Source: Candidatus Nitrosotenuis cloacae
GTDB taxonomy: Archaea; Thermoproteota; Nitrososphaeria; Nitrososphaerales; Nitrosopumilaceae
DNA: 64,000 nucleotides
Direction: 5' to 3'
Assembly (NCBI RefSeq): GCF_000955905.1
Contig: NZ_CP011097.1
Location: forward strand, 631,957-695,956
Part shown: piece after piece, positions 52,222 through 60,754 of the stretch
How positions within the stretch are numbered: position 1 is the stretch's first letter
Layout of the letters: each line of letters starts with the position of its first letter
Position numbers and translations under genes: made by a program
Notes under the pieces: generated by a model
Seen by the model: the letters and a program-made list of their open reading frames with translations, nothing else
Databases searched by the model: none
What the model was told of the DNA's origin: nothing

Positions 52222-52919
52222 AGCCTGTCGTATTTTGTTAATTCATTGCTTGATATCTTGTTGATTTTTGGCCCGCCAAGATATGTTGTGGCATAGGCAA
52301 TCCCACCAGAAATCATTCCTATTGCAAAGACCATTGCGGAAATGGCGACTGGCAATTTTACTAGTTCTGTGATGTATGCTGCCTGGTTTTGCTCGCCTTC
52401 TGCAAAGCTGACAAAGCCGGTTCCGACAAAGCCTGCTACTATCAGCAGTATGGTTGTGATGGCGCCGCCGACATTCATCCCAATTAGTTGCATCCATACT
52501 AGCTGATTCTTTTTTCCTCGCACCTTTTTGTTCAGGTTTGATTCCAAGTGGTTGTAGAAGATGGCAGTGATTGCTATGCTAACTACAAGTGTGATATACA
52601 TGAAATATCCAAAAAAGAACCATTTTGCCGGACCATCTAGTGACAATGAGAGAAACTCAATTAGCGATGTGTCTGAAAATACTGCCTGCATTATGATGAG
52701 TGACACTGTAAGTCCTGTTATGATTGCACCCTGAATTATTGCAGATAGGACGAACCTGTTGCCCCATGGGCTGGGTCGTTTTTTGTCAGAGACTTCGAGG
52801 AATTTTTTTCGCTCTGACTCTTTTTTCTCAATCTCTGCATAGTCGTAGAATTTCTTCATTAATCGCGACTCTTCATCCTCGTTAAAGAAATCATCCACTG
52901 GATTATCCCATCTCGACAT
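52218..52919 (-). CDS. Four-helix membrane protein, unknown
   Basis: A 233-residue protein from ATG 52919. An acidic/basic cytoplasmic N-terminus (SRWDNPVDDFFNEDEES, KKFYDYAEIEKKESERKKFLE) precedes four or five membrane helices (FVLSAIIQGAIITGLTVSLIIM, AKWFFFGYFMYITLVVSIAITAIFY, GAITTILLIVAGFVGTGFV, LPVAISAMVFAIGMISGGIAYA). An AT-rich TATA-like block at 52934-52945 (minus strand) supports a leaderless start at 52919 rather than 52958. No family recognised. Confidence 0.65.
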   Translation of the reverse strand: MSRWDNPVDDFFNEDEESRLMKKFYDYAEIEKKESERKKFLEVSDKKRPSPWGNRFVLSAIIQGAIITGLTVSLIIMQAVFSDTSLIEFLSLSLDGPAKWFFFGYFMYITLVVSIAITAIFYNHLESNLNKKVRGKKNQLVWMQLIGMNVGGAITTILLIVAGFVGTGFVSFAEGEQNQAAYITELVKLPVAISAMVFAIGMISGGIAYATTYLGGPKINKISSNELTKYDRL

Positions 52920-53017
52920 TGATTTGTTTGGTTTGAATTTTATAATAATTGATTTCATGTTCGAATCGAACGGATTGTTTAAAAAATTATAACAATATTT
53001 TCAAAGCTATGAGGGTG

Positions 53018-53479
53018 CTATGTTATAGTAAAGACGTATCCTGTGATGACTCCGTAAACCAAATGTCCGATCAGGCTTGTGATCATGGGCATTGCACCAT
53101 CGGGATGTCTCCATGGGGTTATGCCAGTAATTGGCTTGTGTATTGGTACGAGTGTTACTAGCCACAAAAACACTCCATAGGCAATTCCTGCAAAAATGAT
53201 GTTCGTTGCAAACGAAAACACCATCAATGCCAACGCAAAACCCACCCCACCCAAGCCGCCGTTTGCAAAATGCAGAAAAAATATACCTTTTACGTGCAAG
53301 TTGGACTCGTCTAGTCTGAAAAGTTTTGTAGATAGGACCTGGTTTTCATGCCACTCCAAAACCCCCCTTAGGCCAAATCGCCTCCATACTGGAATCTCGA
53401 CTAGTGTCATGATTAGAGTGGCAAAAAGACCAATCAAAAACGCGACAAAAAATGTACCGGCGTCTGGACTGATGTTCAT
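53018..53479 (-). CDS. Integral membrane protein, unknown
   Basis: A 153-residue protein from ATG 53479 (TTG 53491 also in frame) with four membrane helices (GTFFVAFLIGLFATLIMTLVEI, GGLGGVGFALALMVFSFATNIIFAGIAYGVFLWLVTLV, MITSLIGHLVYGVITGYVF). A conserved-looking loop (WHENQVLSTKLFRLDESNLHVKGIFFLHF) faces one side. A perfect palindrome (53491-53514) lies directly upstream, shared with the divergent fic gene. Confidence 0.65.
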   Translation of the reverse strand: MNISPDAGTFFVAFLIGLFATLIMTLVEIPVWRRFGLRGVLEWHENQVLSTKLFRLDESNLHVKGIFFLHFANGGLGGVGFALALMVFSFATNIIFAGIAYGVFLWLVTLVPIHKPITGITPWRHPDGAMPMITSLIGHLVYGVITGYVFTIT

Positions 53480-53490
53480 GAGGCGATTCA

Positions 53491-53514
53491 ATATCGGATA
53501 ATTTTATCCGATAT
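53491..53514. promoter_or_regulatory. Perfect palindrome in fic/membrane gene promoter
   Basis: ATATCGGATAA-TT-TTATCCGATAT, an 11-bp perfect inverted repeat. A second, one-mismatch repeat (TATCTGAT-N6-ATCCGATA, 53522-53543) follows 7 nt later, ending 2 nt before the fic GTG. Two half-site pairs with the same ATCCGATA core suggest a repressor site controlling both divergent genes. Confidence 0.65.
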
Positions 53515-53545
53515 ATTTTAGTATCTGATAGACTCATCCGATATT

Positions 53546-54505
53546 GTGACACAATACGCAGAATTACCTTCACACATACAAAAGAGAATAACGGAGAAGA
53601 AACAAAAACTTGGATCAAAAGGACATCTTACTCCAAGAAGAATTAAAGAGATTGACGAACGCATGCGGGTGGACTTTGTTTATAATAGCAACAAAATAGA
53701 AGGCAGTACGCTTTCCAGAGGCGAGACTGAGCTAATACTACGAGGAATAACGATAGGAAAAAAGAATATTCCAGACGCATTACGTGGAAAAGACCTCGGA
53801 GATATTCTGGTTGCACATAACCATTCCAGTGCAATTGATTTGATTAAAAAAATTGCATTTGATCGAGTTTACAAAGTAACTGAATCAGATATTAAAAAAA
53901 TTCACGGAATCATAATGAAAGGAGTAATTGCTAGTGCTGGACAATACCGAAATTATGACATATCTGTAAAGGGCGCTGGCTTTACACCGCCTCCATTTTA
54001 TGACATTTCAAAACACATGAGGGATCTACTGCATGCATTAAACAGCAACCCCGATGAGTTGAGGTCGATTGAGCTTGCGGCACAGATTCATTATGATTTT
54101 GCATGGGTTCACCCATTTGAGGATGGAAACGGGAGAATGTCCAGATTATTACTTAATTTGATTCTGGTGAGAAACGGATATCCGTTTGCGGTAATCAAAA
54201 GTGTTGACAAGCCGCAATATCTTAGGGCACTACGGGAAATGGACATTTCTGGTAATTTCAAGCCATTTCTGATTTATGTGTCGCGATGTGTAGAGCAGAC
54301 ATTGGATCTTTATCTGGCACCAAAAAAACCCTCAAAAAAGGAAGAATTCCTACCGTTGGCAAAGCTTGCAGGCGGCACGCCTTATTCTGCAGAATACCTA
54401 AGCCTGCTCGCAAGAAAGGGACGAATTGATGCTATAAAGGAAGGCAAGACGTGGAAAAGCACCAAAAAAATCATCAGCACCTATCTTAAAGAACAGGGAA
54501 AATGA
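53546..54505 (+). CDS. Fic/Fido domain protein
   Basis: A 319-residue Fic protein with N-terminal inhibitory helix motif SNKIEGS (S-x3-E-G, the class II auto-inhibition signature), the Fic flap region, active site HPFEDGNGRMSRLLLN (HPFxxGNGR, intact), and a C-terminal winged-helix-like domain (PYSAEYLSLLARKGRIDAIKEGKTWKSTKK). The family transfers AMP or other nucleotides to protein hydroxyls. The C-terminal wHTH could bind the ATCCGATA palindromes directly upstream, as in other Fic-wHTH proteins. GTG start. It borders a truncated doxX, suggesting insertion. Confidence 0.9.
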   Translation: MTQYAELPSHIQKRITEKKQKLGSKGHLTPRRIKEIDERMRVDFVYNSNKIEGSTLSRGETELILRGITIGKKNIPDALRGKDLGDILVAHNHSSAIDLIKKIAFDRVYKVTESDIKKIHGIIMKGVIASAGQYRNYDISVKGAGFTPPPFYDISKHMRDLLHALNSNPDELRSIELAAQIHYDFAWVHPFEDGNGRMSRLLLNLILVRNGYPFAVIKSVDKPQYLRALREMDISGNFKPFLIYVSRCVEQTLDLYLAPKKPSKKEEFLPLAKLAGGTPYSAEYLSLLARKGRIDAIKEGKTWKSTKKIISTYLKEQGK

Positions 54506-54520
54506 CATCATTCCTCCTAG

Positions 54521-54829
54521 AGAACGGAATCTCTGAGCATTCCACAACGCCGGAATCCTGAGCTGCAAATTCCAATTGCGCTTGCAGAAACCATTGGTGG
54601 AATATTTCTGATAGTTGGAATATTGACTAGAATTACTGGAGTGATATTCAGCATAATTCTAGTTGATGCGATATTTCACATACGATGGAATAATGGGTTT
54701 TTCATAGCAAAGGGTGGCTGGGATTTTGACTTGGCACTAATTGCTATGACTCTATTTATCGTGGTGATGGGTTCGGGTAGACTATCGATTTCATCTAGTT
54801 TGAAGAAAATTCCAAGTTTTCTCCAATAA
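54521..54829 (+). pseudogene. 5'-truncated DoxX family gene remnant
   Basis: The open frame from after a TAG (54518) to 54829 encodes the last three-quarters of a DoxX-type membrane protein: NPELQIPIALAETIGG, FLIVGILTRITGVIFSIILVDAIFHIRW, GGWDFDLALIAMTLFIVVMGSGR, and a KKIPSFLQ end. The first membrane helix (~45 residues) and any ATG/GTG/TTG before TTG 54623 are missing. The break is just after the fic gene, so insertion or deletion there probably destroyed doxX. Confidence 0.65.
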
Positions 54830-54952
54830 CTCTTTTTTTATTTATTTGATATGAGCACAAAACCTTTGGTCTAACTGACGCCGATTGATGGTTACGCTAG
54901 AATCTAAACTGCCTAAAAGACTACATATACCTAAAATCGGTAACTCCATCAA

Positions 54953-55978
54953 ATGAAGACCGCATCAGTCAAGGGGCCAGCACTAGTGGATGTTACCGAG
55001 ACAACAAAGCCTACTGTCGGCCCAGGCGATATCCTAGTCAAAATGCGGTCCTGTGGAATATGTGGCTCTGATGTGGAAAAGGTCTTTGGCAAATACGGAC
55101 AGCCATCAATGAGGCTTGGCCATGAGCCTGCGGGAATTATTGTAGAGGTGGGATCAGGCGTTGCTAATTTTCAAAAAGATGATCGTGTCTTTACACATCA
55201 CCACGTACCGTGTTATTCATGCCATCTTTGTAATCATGGAAACGAGACCATGTGTCCAAAATATTATGAGACAAATCTATCCCCATGCGGATTATCTGAA
55301 GAATATGTTGTTCCGGAATGGAATGTTACCCATGGTGGGGTCCTAAAGATTCCAAACGCAATGACCTTTGAAGAGGCAGCAATGATTGAGCCACTCGCAT
55401 GCTGCGTTCGTGCATGGTCCAAATTCTCGTACAAAAAGGGCGATACATGTGCAGTCTTTGGGGCGGGGCCAACCGGAATGATGCACGTGATGCTTGCGCA
55501 GGCAAACGAGTTCTCACGGGTATTTGCCTTTGATGTTAATGACTTTAGATTGGACTTTGCGCGCTCCTTTGGGGCATTTCCTCTAAAATCTGCTGATCCC
55601 CAATCCGCACAAAAGGTCCTAACTGAGACCCAAAACCAGGGGGTTGATGTGAGTATAGTAGCAACGGGGGCTCTGTCCGCAATATCTGATGCTCTGTCTG
55701 TGACAAGAAAGGGGGGAACAATAGTGTTGTTTGGCGTTCCATCAAAGGGCGCCACAATGAATGTTGACATGAGTGTGGTGTATTCTAAAGAACTTACTCT
55801 GACTCCAAGCTATGCCGCATCGGACAAGGACTGCAAGCGAGCACTGGAACTGATATCATCTGGCAAGGTTGCAGCAAAACGGCTCATCACTCACAGATAT
55901 TCACTGAGCGATTCGCAGAAAGCATTTGAGCATGCACATAGCGGCCAAAACGCCATGAAGATAGTAATAAACGGCTGA
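54953..55978 (+). CDS. Zinc-dependent MDR alcohol dehydrogenase
   Basis: A 341-residue medium-chain dehydrogenase: catalytic zinc site MRSCGICGSDVE, GHEPAGIIVEVG, structural zinc cysteines CYSCHLCNHGNETMC, and the Rossmann motif AVFGAGPTGMMHVMLA. The overall pattern is that of L-threonine 3-dehydrogenase/sorbitol dehydrogenase relatives. Oxidises an alcohol with NAD(P); the substrate is not fixed. It lies 41 nt upstream of the aldolase gene on the same strand, so it may act on the same carbohydrate pathway. Confidence 0.85.
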   Translation: MKTASVKGPALVDVTETTKPTVGPGDILVKMRSCGICGSDVEKVFGKYGQPSMRLGHEPAGIIVEVGSGVANFQKDDRVFTHHHVPCYSCHLCNHGNETMCPKYYETNLSPCGLSEEYVVPEWNVTHGGVLKIPNAMTFEEAAMIEPLACCVRAWSKFSYKKGDTCAVFGAGPTGMMHVMLAQANEFSRVFAFDVNDFRLDFARSFGAFPLKSADPQSAQKVLTETQNQGVDVSIVATGALSAISDALSVTRKGGTIVLFGVPSKGATMNVDMSVVYSKELTLTPSYAASDKDCKRALELISSGKVAAKRLITHRYSLSDSQKAFEHAHSGQNAMKIVING

Positions 55979-56019
55979 GGAAAAGATTAAGAAGGGTCTG
56001 GAAACGTCGGAGTTCAGAT

Positions 56020-57303
56020 ATGGATTATGGACTCAAAAGCAGAATAGCAAGCATTCTCAAGCCAAACAACGGACGCGGCGTAATGTTGGCAGTAGATCAC
56101 GGTTATTTTCTTGGACCAACAGAAAAGCTCGAAGTACCAAAAAGAACAATTGCACCAATCGTAAAGTATTGCGATTCCCTTATGGTGACTCGAGGAATAG
56201 TCAGAAGCTCAGTTGATCCAAACTTTCCGGTGCCAATCGTACTAAGAGTATCTGGTGGCGCTAGCATCATTGGAGAGGACCTATCCAATGAAGAAATTAC
56301 AACAAGCATCAAAGATGCAATCAGAATTAACGCAACCGCAGTAACAATGTCAATTTTCGTTGGAGCCAAGTACGAGCACAAGTCCTTGGTTAGCCTTGGA
56401 AATCTGGTAAATGAGGCAGAAGAATATGGCTTGCCAGTATTGGCAGTAACTGCAGTCGGAAAAGAGCTTGCAAAAAGAGACGCAAGATACCTATCACTAT
56501 CATGTAGAATTGCAGCCGAATTTGGCGCACACATGGTCAAGACCTATTATTGCGATGACTTCCAAAAGGTGGTCGCATCTTGCCCCGTCCCAATTATAGT
56601 TGCAGGCGGACCAAAGATCCCAGAACGTGATGCACTAGAGTTGACGTACAACTCGATTCGAGCAGGCGCTGCAGGCGTAGATATGGGACGAAACATTTGG
56701 CAATCACAATACCCAGTTGCAATGATTAGGGCCGTGCGAGCCATCGTTCACTCTAATTACAATTTGGACCAGGCATACAAGATGTTCCAGCAACTAGCAA
56801 AGGGTCAACCACCGCAACAAAACGGAGGCAACTTTAATCAAAACAGACCAAATCCAAACCAAAACAGACCAAACCAACCACGTCCACAACAAAACCAAAA
56901 CCGCCCACAAGGAAATAGGCCAAACCAGAATAGAAACCAAAACAGACCTCAAGGCAACAGACCAAATCCAAACCAAAACAGACCTCAAGGCAACAGACCA
57001 AATCCAAACCAAAACAGACCAAACCAACCACGTCCACAACAAAACCAACCACAAAACAGGCCAAATCCAAATCAAACTAAACAAAATCCAAACCAACAAA
57101 GACCACAAAACAAACCATCACAACAAAAACCAAACCAAGGAAAACCAAATCAAAACAAACCACAACAAAAACAACCACAAAGACCAGCACAAGCAAAACC
57201 TCCGCAAAAACCACAAAACAAAAAACCAGCACAAGCAAAACAGCAACCAAAACCAGCTGCACAGCCGGCAACTCCGGCACCAGCAGCCAGTAAACCACAG
57301 TAG
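56020..57303 (+). CDS. DhnA-type class I aldolase with N/Q/P-rich tail
   Basis: A 427-residue protein. Residues 1-265 are a DhnA/LsrF-type class I aldolase: GVMLAVDHGYFLGP, catalytic-Lys region HMVKTYYCDDF, VAGGP and GAAGVDMGRNIWQ. These enzymes include archaeal fructose-bisphosphate aldolase and ADTH synthase (aromatic amino-acid route). From about residue 268 to the end there is a ~160-residue low-complexity tail of Asn, Gln, Pro and Arg, changing to Gln/Pro/Lys/Ala, with repeats such as NPNQNRPNQPRPQQ. The tail is intrinsically disordered and prion-like, very unusual on a metabolic enzyme. Confidence 0.85.
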   Translation: MDYGLKSRIASILKPNNGRGVMLAVDHGYFLGPTEKLEVPKRTIAPIVKYCDSLMVTRGIVRSSVDPNFPVPIVLRVSGGASIIGEDLSNEEITTSIKDAIRINATAVTMSIFVGAKYEHKSLVSLGNLVNEAEEYGLPVLAVTAVGKELAKRDARYLSLSCRIAAEFGAHMVKTYYCDDFQKVVASCPVPIIVAGGPKIPERDALELTYNSIRAGAAGVDMGRNIWQSQYPVAMIRAVRAIVHSNYNLDQAYKMFQQLAKGQPPQQNGGNFNQNRPNPNQNRPNQPRPQQNQNRPQGNRPNQNRNQNRPQGNRPNPNQNRPQGNRPNPNQNRPNQPRPQQNQPQNRPNPNQTKQNPNQQRPQNKPSQQKPNQGKPNQNKPQQKQPQRPAQAKPPQKPQNKKPAQAKQQPKPAAQPATPAPAASKPQ

Positions 57304-57394
57304 ATTTTCTCAAAACCTAATTTCTGAGTCTAATTTCTCTATGTTTGTCTAAAATGAACAAACAACCGCATTTGATTTCTTATGCCAAGTAAGG

Positions 57395-60139
57395 ATGTTG
57401 ATACTTTCAGCGGAAATAGGATACACTGTACTACTGGGAGTTGGGCTGTTTATTGCTCTAGTAGTATCGCTTATCATCAAGGCAGAAACCAAGTGGCTTG
57501 GCACAAAAAAGACCAGTGATTGGTTTTCAACCGCAGGAAGATCTGTCAAAACAGGACTGATATCGACATCAATTGTATCTGCGTGGGTATGGGCAGCCAC
57601 ACTGTTGCAATCCTCCACTGTTGCCTACAAGTTTGGAATATCAGGACCATTTTGGTATGCGGCAGGGGCGACAATTCCGATTGTACTCTTTGGCATACTC
57701 GCAATGCAAGTAAAAATGAAATTTCCTAATGTTACTACATTTACTCAAATCATTTATCAAAGATATGGATCACATTCGCACAAGGTCTTTTTGTTCTTTG
57801 CAATTTTGACAAATACAATTGTAACATCAATGCTGGTCTTGGGTGGTGCCGCGGTAATTCATGAAATGACTGGGATTAATCTGGAAATTGTCTCATTTTT
57901 GATTCCAGTTGGAATTATACTGTATACGTATTTTGGTGGCCTTCGGGCAACATTTCTTGCTGACTATATCAATGTCATAGTGCTATTTGTTGGCGCATTG
58001 ATTTTTGTTTCATTTGTTTATTTTCTCAGTCCAGAAATTGGAGGAATCTCTGGCATGTATGAAAAGTTACAACAATCATCGATATTGATGCCAGTTAATG
58101 GCAATACTATGGGCTCATTTCTTACAATGGCATCTATTGGAGGACTGGTCTTTGGCGTCATAAACATAGTTGGAAATCTTGGAACTGTATTCATTGATCA
58201 GTCATACTGGCAACGAGCAATTGCTGCCAAAAACAAAATCGCCGGAAAAGCCTTTCTTACTGGAGGTCTGGTGTGGTTTGCAATCCCATTTGGCGTGGCA
58301 TCTACGCTTGGACTAGTAGCAGTAGGCCTTGAGATCCCGATATCTGATAATGCTCTAAACAATGGACTCGTGGCCCCCTTTGCAGCCTTTGGGATACTGG
58401 ATGTGTTTGGGGCAATTCTAATTTTGACAATGCTAGTCACGGCGGTGACTTCGGCAGGCTCGGCACAACTAATGGCAATTTCCTCGCTGATCAGTCAGGA
58501 CATTTACAAGACTTACAAAAATCCAAACGCCACAACCGAGAAGATCTTTTCTGTCAAGCGAAAATTGGTCATAATACTTGGCATGGCAATGGGATTCTTG
58601 GGAATATTACTATTCAACTTGCACCTAAACCTACAGTATCTATATCTAGTAATGGGAATTCTAATTGGTGCTGCAGTCGGACCTGTATGTCTTGCACTGG
58701 TGTGGTCAAAAACAAACAGAATTGCCGCAACCCTTGCGGCAGTTACTGGCTTGGCATCTGGAATTGCATCCTGGCTATTATCCACTCATTCCATGTTTGG
58801 CTCAATTTCGATTCAGACTACTTCAAATGATATTTCGCTTTTGATTGGCAATGTGGTGTCAATTGGAGTTGGCTTTGCAATTACAATTCTTGGCAGCCTA
58901 ATCAAATCAGAAAGATTTCATTTTCAAAAAGACACCAGCTTATCACCACAAGAAGAAAATGATGTTGTAATTGAATACAAGAAAATAAAAAAACTCGCAC
59001 TAATTGTTCCGACAATTTTGGTTGTGATTATCCCACTTTCATTATATTCTTCAGGCTGGGTCTTCTCAGAGACTGGCTTTACGCTGTGGATAGGCTCAAT
59101 GATTCTATGGGTTGTTGGTGCAGCAATTATCGGAATATTGTATCCAATACTAGAATCAAAGTCAGAGATTTTACAAATCATGAAAAACTCTATACTTGCG
59201 TTAACCTTTATTGGAATTGTCGCCTTTGGGCTGTTTTCTCTGTCTTTAGTAAACTCACCAAACAACCAGGCCGTTTTGGGATACTATGTGTATGCAATGT
59301 TTGGCATACTGAGCGTGTTTGGACTTGCAGTTGTTATCATAAACAAGAGGCTCAAAAATCTAGTCACTTTCCAAACACGACAACTAGAGGCCGAGCGTGA
59401 CGATCTAGAGTCTATTGTGGCACAAAAAACCGACCTGCTCTTAAAAAAGGAAAAACTCGCATCAATTGGGCAGCTGTCTGCAAGAATTGCGCATGATCTG
59501 AGAAACCCACTCAGTGTTCTGCAGAGCACACTGGACATTCTGCTACTCCGAAACAATGACTATGATGAGAAAACCCTTCTACAATACCAGCGAATGAAGA
59601 GGGCAATTGACAGAATGAGTCACCAAATCGATGACGTGCTGGACTATGTACGAGTTACAAATCTGCGAATAGAGGATTGCTCACTGTATGATTTGTTGTC
59701 TTTGGTGCTGGAGAAAATAGACATGCCTAGTACGGTTGATTTCAAAATGTCAGTCAGTGACATTCGTTTGGAGTGTGACAAGCTAAAGATTGAAGCTGCC
59801 TTTACCAACCTATTTCTTAATGCGATTCAGGCAATTGATGGGGCGGGTAAAATCCGAATACGTGCAGTTGAAAAAGACAAAAATGTCATAATCGAAATAG
59901 AAGACTCTGGAGCATTACTTGATGATGAGACACTCAAGAAAATGTTCACTCCGCTTTTTACTACAAAACAGCGAGGAACCGGTCTTGGCTTGGTTAGCTG
60001 CAAAAATACAGTAGAGCAACACCATGGTACGATCTCGGTTAAAACAAAACCCACAATATTTGTCATAACGCTGCCCAAAGTTCAGGATCTCCCACGAGAT
60101 GTCAAATATGACACTGCGACGACCTATTTGCATTTTTGA
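57395..60139 (+). CDS. DUR3-type symporter fused to sensor histidine kinase
   Basis: A 914-residue fusion. Residues ~1-500 are a sodium:solute symporter (SSS/SLC5) with the urea-transporter signature [28 protein letters not shown] and [15 protein letters not shown]. Further helices and a linker lead to a coiled coil (~residues 660-690), then a HisKA dimer domain with H-box [16 protein letters not shown] and an HATPase_c domain (N-box [14 protein letters not shown]-boxes IEDSGA and [20 protein letters not shown]). The layout is that of CbrA-like transporter-kinases, which sense transport of a substrate, here possibly urea. No response regulator is adjacent. Confidence 0.9.
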   Translation: [914 protein letters not shown]

Positions 60140-60164
60140 AAAGATTCTCGGGATTTTTTATGTT

Positions 60165-60566
60165 TTAAGAAATTTTTGATAGATGGATGTGAGCTATCTT
60201 CCAGCTTGGCCTTCTTACCAGAACAAAGGTTGCGCGGCCCTCAATTACAATGTGCTCGCCTGTGAATGCCTTGTTGTCTACTAGCATTCCCTTCTGGATT
60301 AGCTCAAACGCTACTATTGCAACGTCCCCAAAGAGACTGATCTTTGGGTTTCGAATGGTATAATCATAATCAGATATTGAGACAAAACGGAGCTCTTCTA
60401 GATCAACTGTTGTCTTGTAGTCCTTGAGATCATATGGCGGAACATCGGAAAAAGACGAAAATGCCGAGTCATTTAGCTGGATTTCTCGAAGCGGTGTGAG
60501 GTCTTTTGTCTTGCCACACTCAAAAAACGTCTCTATTATTCGTATAATGTCTTCTCTGTCTGACAC
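60165..60566 (-). CDS. SnoaL-like (NTF2 fold) protein
   Basis: A 133-residue protein with the cone-like NTF2 fold pattern: DREDIIRIIETFFECGKTKD (first helices), then FVSISDYDYTIRNPKISLFGDVAIVAFELIQKG and a closing ATFVLVRRPSWKIAHIHLSKIS. This DUF4440/SnoaL-like group includes isomerases and many orphan proteins. Convergent with the transporter-kinase gene; separated from the ilv leader by a divergent promoter. Confidence 0.75.
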   Translation of the reverse strand: MSDREDIIRIIETFFECGKTKDLTPLREIQLNDSAFSSFSDVPPYDLKDYKTTVDLEELRFVSISDYDYTIRNPKISLFGDVAIVAFELIQKGMLVDNKAFTGEHIVIEGRATFVLVRRPSWKIAHIHLSKIS

Positions 60567-60630
60567 GGAAATTTACGAGCCTACTCTGACTTTAAGCCTT
60601 GGGATTTGGCTTCAAGACATCGAGGCAATC

Positions 60631-60640
60631 TTTATAAAAA
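60631..60640 (+). promoter_or_regulatory. TATA box of the ilv leader
   Basis: TTTATAAAAA. Its centre is 29-30 nt before the ATG at 60665, predicting transcription start at about 60660-60664, so the first codon of the leader ORF would be at or near the 5' end of the mRNA. Confidence 0.6.
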
Positions 60641-60664
60641 TCTCACCAACTCTATACACTGAAC

Positions 60665-60718
60665 ATGACATACATCTTGACACAACCATTTCTGGTACTG
60701 GTCGAGCTGGTGCTGTAA
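60665..60718 (+). CDS. Candidate Leu/Val/Ile-rich leader peptide of ilvBN-leuA
   Basis: A 17-residue frame, MTYILTQPFLVLVELVL, in which 9 of 17 residues are Leu, Val or Ile, clustered toward the end. It begins just after the predicted transcription start, i.e. leaderless, and its stop codon lies in the left arm and loop of a terminator-like hairpin. Its layout equals that of bacterial ilv attenuator leaders. Expression is not shown. Confidence 0.5.
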   Translation: MTYILTQPFLVLVELVL

Positions 60719-60740
60719 ATTTATACTACAGCGCATTTTT
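60710..60740 (+). terminator. Attenuator-like hairpin plus T-run before ilvB
   Basis: GTGCTGTA (60710-60717) pairs with TACAGCGC (60727-60734), 8 bp with one G-U and a 9-nt loop, followed by A and TTTTT (60736-60740). It overlaps the last codons of the leader frame. GGTGA (60743-60747) and the ilvB ATG come after it. Archaeal termination needs mainly the U-run; the hairpin's role is inferred. Confidence 0.5.
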
Positions 60741-60754
60741 GTGGTGATTAATTT

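Noticed and set aside
52959-52971. GTTCGAATCGAAC, resembling a tRNA T loop
   Set aside because: No acceptor, D or anticodon arms can be built around it; it is a short palindrome in a promoter region.
54845-54930. Possible C/D box RNA (ATATGA ... CTGA ... TGATGG) before the MDR gene
   Set aside because: The boxes deviate from consensus, the terminal stem is missing, and the region is the promoter of the dehydrogenase gene.
56794-57313. Antisense frames rich in Val/Leu/Trp opposite the aldolase tail, and a CRISPR-like repeat pattern there
   Set aside because: The repeats are irregular, in frame with the N/Q/P tail and have no unique spacers; the antisense frames are compositional mirrors.
60424-60747. 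A 107-codon plus-strand frame running into the ilv leader region
   Set aside because: It is antisense to the SnoaL-like gene for half its length, contains the TATA box, and its product looks like no protein family.
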